NCBI GenBank assembly: GCA_013398275.1 | Contig: VZSE01003047.1 | Span: 743,526-807,525 of the forward strand | DNA from: Promerops cafer | Lineage: Eukaryota; Chordata; Aves; Passeriformes; Nectariniidae | Direction: 5' to 3' | DNA length: 64,000 nt | Shown: positions 13,111 to 26,879 of the stretch, one piece after another | How the letters are laid out: each line of letters opens with the position of its first letter | How positions within the stretch are numbered: position 1 is the first letter of the stretch | Notes under the pieces: generated by a model | Database searches by the model: none | What the model was told of the DNA's origin: nothing | Seen by the model: the letters and a program-made list of their open reading frames with translations, nothing else | Program-made: the position numbers and the translations under genes

Positions 13111-13239
13111 GCGATGGGCAAAGTTTTGTGTTCGCACAGCTTTTTTTATTCTCTTTTTTTTTATTATTATTTCCCCCCCCACCCCAGCCCCTGTCCTTCT
13201 TTGTGTTAAATGTCTGCCACAGTTAATTAGAAAATATGC

Positions 13240-13560
13240 AGAACTGCTTGCTGGTTGGAATGTGGAATTGTGTTAGAGCCCGTTTGGTAGGAACAGGAGA
13301 AAAGTCCCCATTAGGCATATTAATGCCCGTCCCTTTTAACAAAGCTGCTCCCTGCTCTCGGCGTTGGAATTCATTTGAAAATAAGAATACTGAGGAATTA
13401 GTGGCCTTCCTTTCACAGGCAGGATGATGTTATCTGATATTAGATATATACAGATTTTGCTGGCAGGGTAATCAGAGTGAAATTCCTTATTCCTACATAA
13501 TTGCTATAATGCAAGGCCCTCTTATCCTGCTCTCCCTTCTCAGCCAAAACTCTGAGTCAC
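13240..13560. promoter_or_regulatory. candidate conserved non-coding block
   Basis: Repeat-free and AT-rich with dense factor-like words (aggcatattaatgccc, tatctgatattagatatata, cctacataattgctataatg). The style matches developmental enhancers. Inferred from composition only. Confidence 0.35.
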
Positions 13561-15264
13561 TTCAGGTTTTTTTCTAGGCAGCAGCTCTGGCACAGGGCTC
13601 ACGGTTTGTAACTCTTCATGTCTCCCCTAAAGGGAGCAAGAGATGTTTGGCATGTCCCCAGCACAAGACGTTTTTAAAGGTGTATTTAAGATGTGTGTGT
13701 GTCTTCCAGAGTTAAGGGCAGTGAGTAAAGGTTTGTGAAAATCCACATCCTAAACTGGTCTGACCCTCATCAGCTCCCAGCCCCGCTCCTCTGGCTGTTG
13801 GTAAATGTAGAGAGCTCAGATTGCCAATCTGCAGTCATTTACACTGAATAATTAATCTGATGTGCACCCCAATAGCAGCAAACAGAATCAGCCTGGTAGT
13901 TTCACTGTGGCCAAGAACAGAATCTGACCCATAATTTCCACTCTGCTCTGATTTATTCTGTAATTCATATTTTCAACAATATGCAATCCATTAGCAGTAC
14001 AGAAAAACACGCAGCAACTACTTGGGTGGACTCAGGATTCTTGGGTTGCTCACAGACAGATGGCTTGGTTTGTGATGTTTCTGGTTTATTTTCCCCCCGC
14101 ACTTTGCTCTCAGTTCTATTGGAACTGGTTTACTGCTTTCATAGGATTTTTAAGATAAGTAGAAGGATTATTGGTCACACTCCTTGAAATTCATCATGAA
14201 GTGGGGCTGGCTTGACTGCAGCTCCTTATTTGTTGCATCTCTCTAAAGTGGAATATGTTCAGGACACGCTCCCTTCAAATCTTTGCAGAGAGGAAAACAC
14301 TCTCAGCAGAATCTGCCTTCGCATCAGCTCCTGGAGGGTCCTTAAATAACTTCTCTCCAACGTGGCAATATTTCAATATCTGCTAAGAGATCCTTGTTAA
14401 CAGGAGGGACCCCGGATCTCATAACTGGGTTTTTATTACAAATCCCAGGGATGTTTGCTCTATAGATACAAAAGAAAACTTCTGCTCTCTTGACTTTTTT
14501 TAAGGTAAATGTTTCAGGGGTTGTGTTTTTTAAACTATGTATATTTGGTAAATGCAATTCCCTGCCTTCTCTTAGCGGAACTTTATTTTCTTCCTTTATA
14601 GTAATATATAGATCTGAAATTCCAAGGGTTTCTGGTGCTTTTCAGCTGTCACCTCAAGTCAAAATCATGGAGTTCAGCTATAAAAAAAATGTATATAATA
14701 AATTTAACTTGACCTAACTGAAGGCTTTTAAAGCAAGCAGGTATTTTTGACATTTAAAAAAGAACATTACTACGACTGTATTATCCATGTATCTCCTTGC
14801 TGCTATTTATCCCACAAAAAACCAAAACGTGTCCTGAAGTTCATTCCCTGCTCATTTCAGCAACAGACAGCAGGACAGACACTCTGTTAAAATGGAAAAG
14901 ACACTTTGCAACGTTTCAGGTCATAAACCGAGCCCACTGAATGTGATCTCCAATCCCACCTCTGCATGTCCACGGGTCTTGTAGGACAGTGGAGGGACCC
15001 CCCCCCGTTTTTGCAGCATCCCACAAGGTCCTGAGCGACCCCTCAGCCCAGGGTCAGGATCAGCCCCTGTTTAGCGCTTACCGGGAGATTTCCCCCGCCC
15101 GGCTAAACTTTCCTACTCCAGTTCAAATTTAATCAATTTTTTGTTTTGCAGCCTTTTGTAGATTGAGTCTTTTGTTAAGAAAGGACGTCTTGTTTCCCAA
15201 ACACGGCAGGAGGAATCGCTGGCATCAGAGTGCCACCAAAAGGCGGCGGAGGAAATCGGCAGGC
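13561..15264. other. unassigned DNA
   Basis: No gene recognised. 13800-13990 contains gaataattaatctgatgtg and similar regulatory-like text; 15000 carries a C-run. Confidence 0.5.
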
Positions 15265-15345
15265 AGGCGCTGACCTTTGCAGAGACAGCTAAGGTTATGC
15301 ACATAACATTTGCTTGTTTACTTTGCAAAATAAGCAGTGAGTTGG
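15265..15345. promoter_or_regulatory. cluster of nuclear-receptor, palindromic and forkhead-like sites
   Basis: In 80 bp: TGACCTTTG (15271), the perfect palindrome GTTATG-CA-CATAAC (15294-15307) and TTGTTTAC (15314-15321, forkhead consensus). The flanks 15100-15500 are repeat-free. Function inferred from motif words only. Confidence 0.35.
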
Positions 15346-15540
15346 AAACTCCGAGCTTAGCAAGCGTCTCGCTACACCTGAAAAGCAACACTGACAACAA
15401 CAGCAAAACCCCACGGTTGTTGCTGGGTTTGCTGTTGGTGTGGGTGGAAGCTGTTTCCCTCTCCCCTCTATATCTATCATGATGCAACTTTAATAACGTT
15501 AGCCAAGACTGCTCAGAAAATCACAGCTGTAGCTGGAGGC

Positions 15541-15611
15541 GAAAGGGAGGAAAAAAATAAAAAGGGAAAAAGAAGAAAAGAAAGAAAGGGGGGGGAAAAA
15601 AAAAAAAAAAG
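15541..15611. repeat. purine-only tract (A/G)
   Basis: About 70 bases of almost pure A and G, including G8 followed by about A15. Low complexity. Confidence 0.85.
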
Positions 15612-15689
15612 CTAAAATGAGGTGCTTCTCCCAAGCCTCACCTAGTGAGCTGAGTATTGGCTTATGCGTGAGAATAAGCAAACGAATCG

Positions 15690-15950
15690 ATCGCTGCAGT
15701 AGGTTGATGGCTACTGGTCGTTTTGATGGATATGACGGTAAAAAAAAAGTCCAGATTGGTTCACAGTGGACCTCAAACCATGTCAGCTAAAACCAAAGAG
15801 ACAAAAAAGTGACAGCTGCGGAGAGTACACTGCAGGCAGTCAATGGTTCCTGTGATTTATTGTTCCATCTGCCTTGCCGCTGTGAGGACAAGTTCCCCCT
15901 GATTTGGTTAAAATGAAAAGGACCTCAGAGAGCACAACGTGTTTTTTGAA
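15690..15950. promoter_or_regulatory. candidate conserved non-coding block
   Basis: Unique sequence including ggttgatggctactggtcg, gtgacagctgcggagagt (CAGCTG E-box) and tcctgtgatttattgttcca (Sox-like ATTGTT). Enhancer-like texture. Confidence 0.3.
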
Positions 15951-16539
15951 AATGTGCAGAAACTATTTTTTTATTTCGTGATTTATGTGCCTTTCCCCCT
16001 CCATAATGTTTGCACCAATTGTTACCCAATAATGCTTACTGAAAAATGTGAAGCTTCCCAACCACTAAGAAATCCTCCAGACAGCCCTCACCCCTCCACC
16101 CCAGCACAAAAAGAGAAGGGGGGAAAAAATAGAAGAGGGGGAAAAAAACCTGAAAAAGAAAAAAACCTGCATAAATAATCCAGGCTGTCAAAGCCAAGCC
16201 AGAAAACTAGTTTGTCTCTTTTTTAACCTTCCTGCTTTCCAATTAACAGCCGTGTTTCGGAGCCTGCCAGGCTGCGAGGCGGTTAAAAGCTGGGCTCTGC
16301 AAAGGCTGGTGTGTAACCATTTAATATATTAGAGAGCTCTAACCCCGATTATAAATTTGCAGAGCCACCCAAGTGCTATGGCCAAGAGTCTCCCATTCCA
16401 GAGGGTTTCACTGGAATGGAGGGGACAGAGGGGACGGAGCCTTTGCTGGCTTCGCACACCAACTTTTTTTGCAGTTTCTGACTTGAAAAGGAACATTTCC
16501 TTCATGCAGTTGATGTAGCTTATTACCCCATTAAAGAGA

Positions 16540-16860
16540 AGCACCACACGACACTTCTGTCAGGGTAACACCGAGGCCTAATCAACACTTGGAGGTGTAA
16601 CACAACACAAATAATCTCGCTCCTCAGGGAAGCCGGAGTAGCAGCCTGAGAAACACTCCGGCTTTTCCCCGGGAGGATTCAAGTATGCCATAGCAGAAAT
16701 ATGGTTAATGTTTTAATACATTTATGGAGCATAAATCATAAATGAAGCATTAAACATCCGGTGCTCTCTCAAAAGTTTGAACAAATACGGGCAAATTGAA
16801 GGAATCTGCTAGAGCGAGGTATTGATAATTTTCCATGTGTATCACACAGTGGGAAAAAAA
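16540..16860. promoter_or_regulatory. candidate conserved non-coding block
   Basis: Repeat-free, with ttaatgttttaatacattta, aatcataaatgaagcattaa and ggtattgataattttcc. Homeodomain-core rich; inferred. Confidence 0.35.
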
Positions 16861-17238
16861 TGGACGCGGGGCCTCCGAGCCCTGCCGCCTCCTCGCATAC
16901 ATTATGCTCCCCACTTAATGCCATATGAACCAGGAACCCACAAGAAGCCAAGGGAAGGCTCTTCCTCTCCCCCTCCAATAAATGTTTCATGCAGATCAGC
17001 AAATTTTCAGCAAATTTCCCATGAAAAGGCTGGTGGGGGCCTGCGGTGCGCGGCGAGGAGCGGGGTCCCCGGCGGCCTGACCCCAGCAGCGGCCGCTTCC
17101 TGGCTCCAGGTTTCCTTCGGCCTCGCAGGTCCAGCCTGGTGTCAAAAGCTGGCCTTGTCTCCTGTCTCAGGATGTTGGTTTTACCTCTCAAGTGTTTCCT
17201 GAATTTGCAAAAAATTCTTGGGGTTTCGTTTTTTGTTG

Positions 17239-17253
17239 TTTTTTTTTTTTTTT
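17239..17253. repeat. T15 homopolymer
   Basis: Part of a T-rich run from 17226 to 17262 that ends in tttccctctttc. Confidence 0.9.
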
Positions 17254-17314
17254 CCCTCTTTCTGGCAGCTGTCTGTACGTTCAAAAGCCCATTTACCTTT
17301 GATGGGGAGGGAGA

Positions 17315-17415
17315 ATAGAGCATAAATATGGGGAGAAAAAGAAGAGTAAGAAAGAAAAGGGAAAGAAAAGCAAGAGAAAATAAGAAGGAAAGAAAGAGAG
17401 AGAGAAAGAAAAAAA
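17315..17415. repeat. purine-rich low-complexity tract
   Basis: Dominated by aaagaaaag, aagagaaaa and gaaagagagagag motifs with few pyrimidines. Confidence 0.85.
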
Positions 17416-17499
17416 TTTCTTAGTCGCTACTGTTGAGCAGGGGGTTTTCTCCCGGGACCAGTTCTACTTTTGGAACATGTTATTGTCAGGCAGAGGTCA

Positions 17500-18360
17500 A
17501 CATCTTTTACCTCTTTTTTCCATTATTCAAAATAAGTATTGATGTTATGTTTTAGCTATTTAAAAGCCAGCTGCCTTGCTCATTTCAGATATTTTTCCTG
17601 GTATTATTGTATGTGGTAATAGCTGGCCTGTGTATCGTCTTTCACAAAATCTACCCTTTCAGGGTCTCAGTCTTCAAATGATATCAATCAAAATTTATGC
17701 AATTCAAAATCCATATGTATAGAGTCCCAGTTCACCTCATTTAATGATAATAGTAAACCACATGTTGTGTACATGTCTGAAACACTTTTCTAGTTCTTGA
17801 CTGTATTAACCCTAGGGGCACTATGTTTTTGTACAGCTTGCCCAACTGAGCAGCATAATATATTGATTAATACTTGGCAACAACTGCATTCTTGAATAAT
17901 AAAACCATGAGCAAGGTAAACGTGTGCTAATAAAACAAGAAGAGTGTCAATATTATTTGGGGATGCATGTTAATAAAAGATGCTAAAGAACAGGCGAGCC
18001 CCCGGCCCCACAATTAACAAAGCTCAGTGCCTGAAGCTGCTCCCATTCCAGCCCCGTGTGATGTCGTTATCCGAGAGCCTCCTCGCCTACCTGGGCATCC
18101 GTGAGGCGGCCACAACAAATGCTCCATATTTATGGGGGCTGCGTCCAGCACTCGGGAAAAAAGTTCAGCTTTTCCAGCTCTGCAAAAGGCAAATTAAAAT
18201 TAACGGCATTTCATTGTTACCCCGATTCTTCCCAGGCAGAACCCTGTGCAGGTATCACCAGCAAAGCCTGCAAGCAGTAACTGGTTTTTCAATAGAATTT
18301 GCTTCTTACAGGCTGCATTATTTACTTAAGCTTTAATATACAGTTCGAAATAAGATTTGC
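17500..18360. promoter_or_regulatory. candidate conserved non-coding block, long
   Basis: About 860 bp of unique sequence with few simple repeats and many core words: atgatatcaatcaaaa, tcatttaatgataatag, atattgattaatacttgg, ggatgcatgttaataaaag. One of the stronger candidates in the window by length and texture. Confidence 0.4.
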
Positions 18361-19224
18361 TTTCATGGAAAAACACTAAAACATTTGGCAAAGGAAGAGC
18401 CGAACGTTCTCCTTAATTTGTTTTGGCAACTCTGAAAAATAGATCCCATTACGCTCACGTTTGCATTCCAGAAACATAACAACAAATTATCATTTTACAA
18501 AAATCAAGATATAATTAAAAATGGGGGGATATAATAAGCAGCAAGTGAAGGCAGAAGAAGGAGGGGGCACATGTGGAAAGCAATGCTTTCAGCACTGGGG
18601 AAGGCTGAGGGGGGAAAAAGCAAAGGACACCAGCTGAAAAGCTATTGCCAGAGCTTATTTATTTATTTTGGGGCTGAGGGAGGGGGGGAAACAACAGAGG
18701 AGGGAAGGACTTGGAAGTAAAAATTGTTTAGCAAACAGTTAAAATAGTTTCATGCCTTTTTTCTTTTTTTTTTGGGGGGGGGAAGACAATATTTAAACAC
18801 AGGTTCATATTCATATTTCAGTCATTTGACTTTGGTGGGAAAACAAATATTGAGGAATTAAACACAATTATGGTTTGATTAACTGGAGCTGGTTCCTAAA
18901 ACCACAAGGTAGAGCAGCAAGATTGAATCTGTGTCTTCCCTCAATGCCATCCACATGAGTCACTGCGAGGCAGGAAAGCTGTTGACAAATTAATACTTTA
19001 AGAAAATAAACTATGGTCATGTTGAACATAGAGCAACTTTATCCTGATTAATTTGTGTTGGAGTGGCTCCAGCGCCCTTTACAAAGCCGCGCAGTTTGTA
19101 CAAATGTAATTTCCTAATATTTACACGAGGAAAGCCTCAGCCGTTAAGATTTGCCTCCAGTGTGAGTTTTGTGGTTAGTAAAAAGACAATAAAAATACAG
19201 AGAGGTAATTGTAAGCACATTTGG
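18361..19224. other. unassigned AT-rich DNA
   Basis: Contains a short T/G-run (18760-18782) and AT-rich unique text. No gene or repeat family identified. Confidence 0.5.
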
Positions 19225-19294
19225 AAAAAAAAAAAAAAAAAGGAGAGAGAGAGAGGGAGAGAGAGAGAGAGGGGGGAAAGAGGGGAAAAGAGGA
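19225..19294. repeat. A17 plus (GA)n tract
   Basis: Seventeen A residues followed by (GA)n with G-rich interruptions. It lies immediately upstream of a TATA-like box and a GC-rich segment (19323-19510). GA tracts are common in open promoter-proximal DNA but are also ordinary microsatellites. Confidence 0.9.
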
Positions 19295-19322
19295 CTTGTC
19301 TCCACTCCTCCTTGCAGAGCCC

Positions 19323-19510
19323 TATAAAAGTGGCGGTGCTGCGGCTGGCGGGGACGCGGTGCCAGGCTCAGGCTCAGCGACACCCCAGGCTCCCAGCGCC
19401 TGGAACGGCACCCCCGGCCCTCCCCAGCCCCACATTCCCGGGCACGGAGCTCCCTCCCAGCGCCCGCTGCTCCCAGCCCCGTCTCCAGCCCCGTCCCGCG
19501 CTCTCTGTCG
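19323..19510 (+). promoter_or_regulatory. TATA-like box with GC-rich downstream segment
   Basis: TATAAAAG at 19323-19330 is a consensus TATA box in otherwise GC-rich DNA. The next ~180 bases are rich in C and G with scattered CpG (gctgcggctggcggggacgc, gtcccgcgctctctgtcg) before composition returns to AT. Upstream lies a (GA)n tract. It could be a lone non-coding promoter or an exon-proximal segment. No downstream coding frame was recognised. Confidence 0.3.
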
Positions 19511-19599
19511 TTTTATGTCTTTATTTAAATACAACATCAGGCGTTCGAACAATTGTCTAATTTAATAAATATGAGGAGGGGAGATGCAGTTAGAAGTGT

Positions 19600-20420
19600 T
19601 GCTTTGTTTGAAGAATATTAAAAATAACCTTTAGTCTTAATGAGATTTCTCCACCACCCCCCCCCATCAGTTTACACAATTTTCCAGATGCAAAATGAGC
19701 TTTTGGCTGTAAAATATTTTATCACATTGTCTTACACAATAAAGATTAGATGTTTTCGCTCTCTCTCAACTCCACCGCAATTATTTTTTAGTGTTTGCAA
19801 ATCATAATATCATTTAAAAACCATATTTTATACCTCATCTAAAATACTTTTATAGCAGTGTGATGAAAAAAAACCCAACACAACATCTATTTAACTACTC
19901 TTTTTAAGTGGCTGTAATATGCTTTGGTATAATTTCCCAGAAAAAGGCACAGCTAAAAAAGCTTAGCTGTTCTTGAAAACAAATCTCCCAAGAAGCATCT
20001 TTGCAAAAAATCCCCAGAATTGAATTCCCCTGGCTGAAGAGCCCAGAGAGCCTGAATATAAAAATAGTAGCCCTGTCATTTCACATTCATTAAGTGTGAA
20101 ACTCAGAAATTAATAATGTAAAAATATGCTTTTTAATTAGTCTTACATTCTGCCCAATGTACTTAAATGGGATCAGCAGCTCCCTAATGATTTTTTTCTT
20201 AATAAAGTATTAGCCTGTGATGCACTGGGGTTGACAGGTATGATAAACTGGAAAGTACTTTTGGAGGCGTATGAATGATACCAAAATAGTACTCTCCCAT
20301 TTAAATGTAATTAACATCAGGGAGCAATATTACATGAGGAGAAGCCTGCAAGATTTTTATTTCAGGGTATTTTTTTTTTTCATTTCTTGTTTTATGAGTA
20401 GTTTGATGATTGCAGCAGTG
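19600..20420. promoter_or_regulatory. candidate conserved non-coding block, long
   Basis: Unique, strongly AT-rich: ttagtcttaatgagattt, gaaattaataatgtaaaa, gctttttaattagtctta, tccctaatgatt, aatgtaattaacatcag. Dense TAAT cores without repeat structure. Confidence 0.4.
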
Positions 20421-20699
20421 ATTTTATAATTTAATTACCTTTGTTGAAAGCTAAGCTTTTGCTAATAGCAGGTCAACAGGATCATAAAGCAGCCTTCAAA
20501 AATATTAAAAAGGAGGTAAATCCCCTTAGCTAAACCTACACAATAAGAACACGGGTGCGCATGTGTGGATGCAAAGGATTTTATGGATATATGGATATAC
20601 AGGCTCCACGCCTGTTCCCCTGTTATTTGTTTACTGTGTTATTGCAAATCAGTATTTACTCTCCAAAGGGCTCTGTTATACATTAATCATATTTTTTAC

Positions 20700-20850
20700 A
20701 AGAAAAGAAAAAAAGGAGGGAAAAGAGAGAGAAAAATCCAAGAAAAAAAAAAAGAGGGGAAAAGAGGAAAAAAAGAGAGAAATTTAAAAAAAACAAATTT
20801 TAAAAAGAGAGAAAATTAAAAAAATAGGGGAAGAATAATTAAAAGAAAAA
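20700..20850. repeat. A/G-rich low-complexity tract
   Basis: Near-continuous purines (gaaaagaaaaaaaggaggg, gagagaaaatt and similar) for about 150 bases. Confidence 0.85.
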
Positions 20851-21732
20851 AGTTGTGTAGAAATCCTTCTGCCACACCCTGGATTTTCCCAGAACCAATA
20901 GGGCTGAGGAGTGAAGCCACTCACTCTGGACCAGGACCAGAACTGTCAGTTCCACCACCCCTTCCACAAACACTTTGCACTTTTTTTCCATTTCCAAAGG
21001 AGCCGACTCTACACCAGGAGATAAAAGATCACTGTTGACCTGCACTGCGTGCACAGGAGTATTCCCTAACTTATTTATATGCCAAATGTCACCTGTGTTT
21101 ACTGAAGAATTTCTTCTCATATCTCGGAGTCACAGCGCTCCCCAAAGATGCACTTGCCATAGGGTAAACAAGCAGGGAGGAGGGCAGCATTCCCAGCTCC
21201 CTCCTTCCCAAACCAGAGGCTCCTCCACAGGCATCACCTTCCCCAGCACACCCTGACATTTCTCTTTGCAGGCAGGTGGATGGATGGGTTGAGGTGCCAG
21301 GTGACAGGAATGGCTCGGGACACAGATTCATGGTGGCACTGGGGATGTGGCTCCATGTGCCTCCTGCCCCACATTCAGTGTCTCTTCTCCACCATGGTTC
21401 CATGTTGGAATAAAGGGAAACTGGGAGCTGGCCAACCTAACCAGGAAAAAGCATGGTCAGACTGCAGATAATGAAAGGGACTTTTTATTTTCATACTGGT
21501 TTTCATTTAGCTTTGGGAAAACAGTCAATCCAACAAACAAACAAACAAACCACATTTTTTTTGGTTGTTTTCTTTTCTTAACTCAGTCTTCCATTATAAA
21601 CACATCCTTCAAGGCTGATCTTGGTTCTGAATATCCCAACTAAACTGGAAGGTCTTAGGCCAAGTAAGGCATTCACCCCACAGCCAAGGTGGGGTCAAAC
21701 ATCAAGGTACAGTCATTCAGAGGGGGTTGGGG
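20851..21732. other. unassigned DNA
   Basis: Mixed GC text with CR1-like vocabulary at its right edge only. No gene identified. Confidence 0.5.
21531..21550. repeat. (AAAC)n microsatellite
   Basis: Five tandem AAAC units with a partial unit at the left. Confidence 0.9.
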
Positions 21733-21906
21733 TTTAACATCAGGAAGAATTCTTCATGGAAAGGCTGCTCAGGGAGGTAGTGGAGTCCAAGGAACAACTG
21801 GATGTGGCACTCTGTGCTCTGGGCTGGGTGACAAGGTGGGGATCAGCCACAGGTTGGACTCGATGATCCTGGAGATCTTTCTCCACCTTAACAATTCTGG
21901 GATTCC
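21733..21906 (+). mobile_element. CR1 LINE 3' fragment
   Basis: Contains ttaacatcaggaagaattct, aggctgctcagggaggtagt, ggttggactcgatgatcctg and a decayed tail ending ctgggattcc, all in CR1 plus-strand order. The usual 'ccttccaaccc' is altered to 'ctccacctta', suggesting an old copy. Confidence 0.88.
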
Positions 21907-22439
21907 CTGAATGCAGTGCCACACCATTGTCCTTAAGATGTGGGGTGAGGAGCTCAGGGCCCAAATGGGCCCTGCCACACGGGAATGCAGCTGCATCACT
22001 CCAGCACATCCATTTCTCCTGCTTTGGTAACTTCCAACGTCCTTTAAAAATGCGATCATGAAATGTCATTTCTTTCCTATTTATCTTGGCGCTACAAAAC
22101 TGCCCAACTATTGGCTATACGTGAGCTCTTTTATAATATTTTTCCAATCACAAACAGCATTCCATTGCTCCCCAGGGATCCCCGTGATGGATCTAGCTAT
22201 CTATCTATTTACGCGTTCATGAATCAAATCATCGGACTGGAGAAAGTTTGGATAATCCATAGGTCTCATAAGATTTCACCCAACTTACACTTCACAGGGG
22301 ATTTCCAGGAGTGTGACGTTATTTGCACCCCTCTCCTGTTTTCCCTTGTGATTTACTGCATTCACCCCAAGATCCAAGCTTAAAATGCATGTCCAGCTCC
22401 CAGCCTGCAAAGGGAGTTTTCCAGGAGCGGGGATGTTTT
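21907..22439. other. unassigned DNA
   Basis: Includes a short ctatctatctatt run near 22197. A 106-codon frame at 22063 has no recognisable similarity. Confidence 0.5.
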
Positions 22440-22925
22440 AATGGGCAGCTGAATCAGAAACTAATCATCCGAACTGCCCTCATGTAAACACACACTGGAA
22501 ATTTTATTACGGAGATATTTGGGGTTTTCCTGATAGAGAATAAAAGACAAATAATCGAACTTATTGGAAAATATTTACATAGGGCCACTCAGTGCAAACC
22601 TTGGGAAAGCTGAGCAGTATTTGCTCAGAGGAATAGCCCTGGTGCAGGCAGAGGAGAGGATACTGCTCGGCTGTCCGGGGAATTGGAGGGAGTTTGTCTG
22701 AGTCAGACATGCCGGCGATGGCCCCACACTGGGGCATCATAATGCTTTAATTAATTAATGTCTGTAAACTGTTTGGTGATCTTGGGATGAAAGGAGTTCT
22801 AGAAATGCCAGGTATTTTTGAAAATTAATTACTTCAGCCTTGCCCCCAAATCTTGCTAAACATATTTCATTTTTTAATCTATCCTGCTGCTTTAATAAAG
22901 CTCATTGCAGAATTATTTTCTGCTA
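22440..22925. promoter_or_regulatory. candidate conserved non-coding block
   Basis: Contains a triple ATTA-type core (ttaattaattaa, 22747-22758) beside gactgagtcagac-like AP-1 text (gtctgagtcagacatg), then gaaaattaattacttcag. Repeat-free; enhancer-like. Confidence 0.38.
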
Positions 22926-24560
<1,635 letters not shown>

Positions 24561-26879
24561 GTACAAGGAGGAAAAGGGAAATTTCCACAAGCAAGCAAAT
24601 ATCTTCTCGTTATTAATAAATAAATCATGCTTGTTTTCCTAGGGATATGAAGACACAAATAGTGGGTGATGCAAATGGCAGGGTTTGCTTTGAGGTGGGG
24701 TTGGCACCTCCCGTGGTGACGCCGGCAGCGCGGTGGCTCCGTGTTTGGGAAGGACAATGCTCCTCCAGCTCCCACCAGCCAGGAGTTGCATCACCAGCTT
24801 CCCACCCAGACCTGAGCAATTAAAAAATGTGAGTTGTTTCAAAATCAGCTTAAACCTGGGGTTTTTTTTCCTCCGTGTGGAAGTTTGCAGCTGTAATGGG
24901 ATTACGGTGTCGGCAGAGCAAGGGAAGTTTGCAGCTGTACTGGTTCGGGGGGTAGGAAGCAGCTGTTAAAATAGAGGACTAATGGTGATTAATTCTTATT
25001 ATGTGTTTGAAGATCTCACAATGAGTTCAGGAACCAAACCCTCCCTCGGGGAATAAACTGAAGGAGGAGGATTTAAAAAGAGGGAAAATAGAAGGGGAAT
25101 TTTAATGTACATTTGGCCTAAATGGCCTGGCCTTAAATCACTTTATTAATATTTAAGTAAAATTTAAATCAACATTATTAAGACAAAAAATATCTAGCTT
25201 GGGAAACCTGCAATTCCTGCATATTTATGCAGAATGGGAGATCACCTGTGCTGTCAAAAACGCACATGCCAGGACCAGCAGGGGAACATCCTTTCAGCTT
25301 GCAGGGGATGGGTGCTGTCACACACTGATGGCTCTGGCGTGGCAGACCCTCCTGATTCCCACAGCCCCTCCCAGCAGCTCCGTGCCCAAACCACAACGGG
25401 AAGAGGTGGGAAGAGACCCCATCCCACTTCTGCATCCACCACCACAGCAAGGGATGCTGGTGGCGACAGCGACGGGGAGGAAGCAGCACGAGGAACCCAG
25501 CCTGGGCTCGGCTCAATTTGCAGCCCCTGGGGAACCTGCAGCATTTCCCAGTTCCAGGACAATTCACACCAGAGCCAGGTTATTTGTTGCAATATTGTGG
25601 CTGGGTCCTACAGCCGGTTTGCAGAGGTCTGTGATGTGCTGGGTGTGCTGGGGCTTCCCCAGAGCATAGCAGGTAAAAGATATGAGATTTCTATTTATAT
25701 ACCACAGCCTGGCCAGGAGAGTGACAATTTCACAGCAAAGGCACGGGGAGAGAGAAGCAGCCTGGAAAGGCAGGCAGGGCAGGAAAGGTCCCTTGAATCC
25801 CGGGGAAATGGTGACCCAGCACAGGCTGCAGCAGGGTGCTCAGAGCACCCAGCCCCTCTTCCCTGGGGAACTTTCCCCAGCTCATCCATTCTGCACTTTG
25901 ACAACCTGATGTGGCTCTCAGGGCCCCCCTGAGGACAAGTAAATGAAGGAAGCAAAAGTAAAGAAGGTGAAAGCAGCAACAGGGCAAACTCCAAGATCTG
26001 GGGTTTGTTTTTCAGCCAAGGCTTTAATGAGGATTAATCAAATATCACACATGCAGAGAGATTTCCATGAATTATTAGAGGGGAGAAATTGGTGGGAAAA
26101 TGAACAAAAAGCTAATTTTTTTTTTTGGTGAACTTTTCCTTTCTGAGCTTCAACTTTGAGATCATGTTAATCTTTTCAAAGCTCAAAGAGATCACAGAAA
26201 GATTTATTTCAGGACCAAAAAAGAACTTCCTTTACCAAAATACCTCTGCCTGTGATTTTCCTGTTTCCACATTTTTAAGATGTTTTGTTTTTCAAATATG
26301 AAAGAATTGACAACCAGGACTGTGCACCTAGAGCACGACAAAAACCTGCCTTTCACATGGCTGCAGTGGATACCCATTCCCAGCAGAGCTGGTTGGTAAA
26401 TTAAACCATTCCTTCTAGCAGCAACTGATAACTTGGAGCTGATGATGTAGGTCAGAGACATCTGCAGTAAATTATACCCCTCACCACAGGAGGAAGAGGA
26501 ACACTTGGGACATGGAGATTGTGTGGATTCCATATTGGAGACCAAAATACACATTTTTACACATAGCTGCTGCATAACCAGACACCTCACTTTGGTTATT
26601 TGGCACCCAGGTCTTCACGGGTCAGTGATAAACTTTAGGATGGATTTATGGACTGAGAGTCAGTGATGGGAAAGTGGAATAGGATGGGGTTTAGGTGCTG
26701 GGTGCTCAACCACAGGGCCCTATGAGCAGCCCAGAAAAATACAGGATGGCCTGAAAATTCCTGTGAGTTGCTTTGCTGGCTTTGTGGGAGGCTTGGGTTT
26801 CAGCAGTGTGTCCATGTTATAATTAATAAGCAATTTCTGTTTGAATGGCGTGTTTTGTCTTCCTTTGAGCACGTTCTCT
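24561..26879. other. unassigned DNA, locally GC-richer at 25250-25930
   Basis: Holds a 232-codon plus-strand frame (25234-25932) that resembles no protein, lacks splice or CpG-island context and competes with minus-strand frames. Treated as chance. Confidence 0.5.

Noticed and set aside
16769..17323. 184-codon minus-strand frame
   Set aside because: Spans a T/A homopolymer and purine tract; Lys-rich low-complexity segment and no recognisable domain.
25234..25932. 232-codon plus-strand frame
   Set aside because: The composition resembles translated GC-richer random sequence, no domain is recognisable and competing frames overlap on the other strand.
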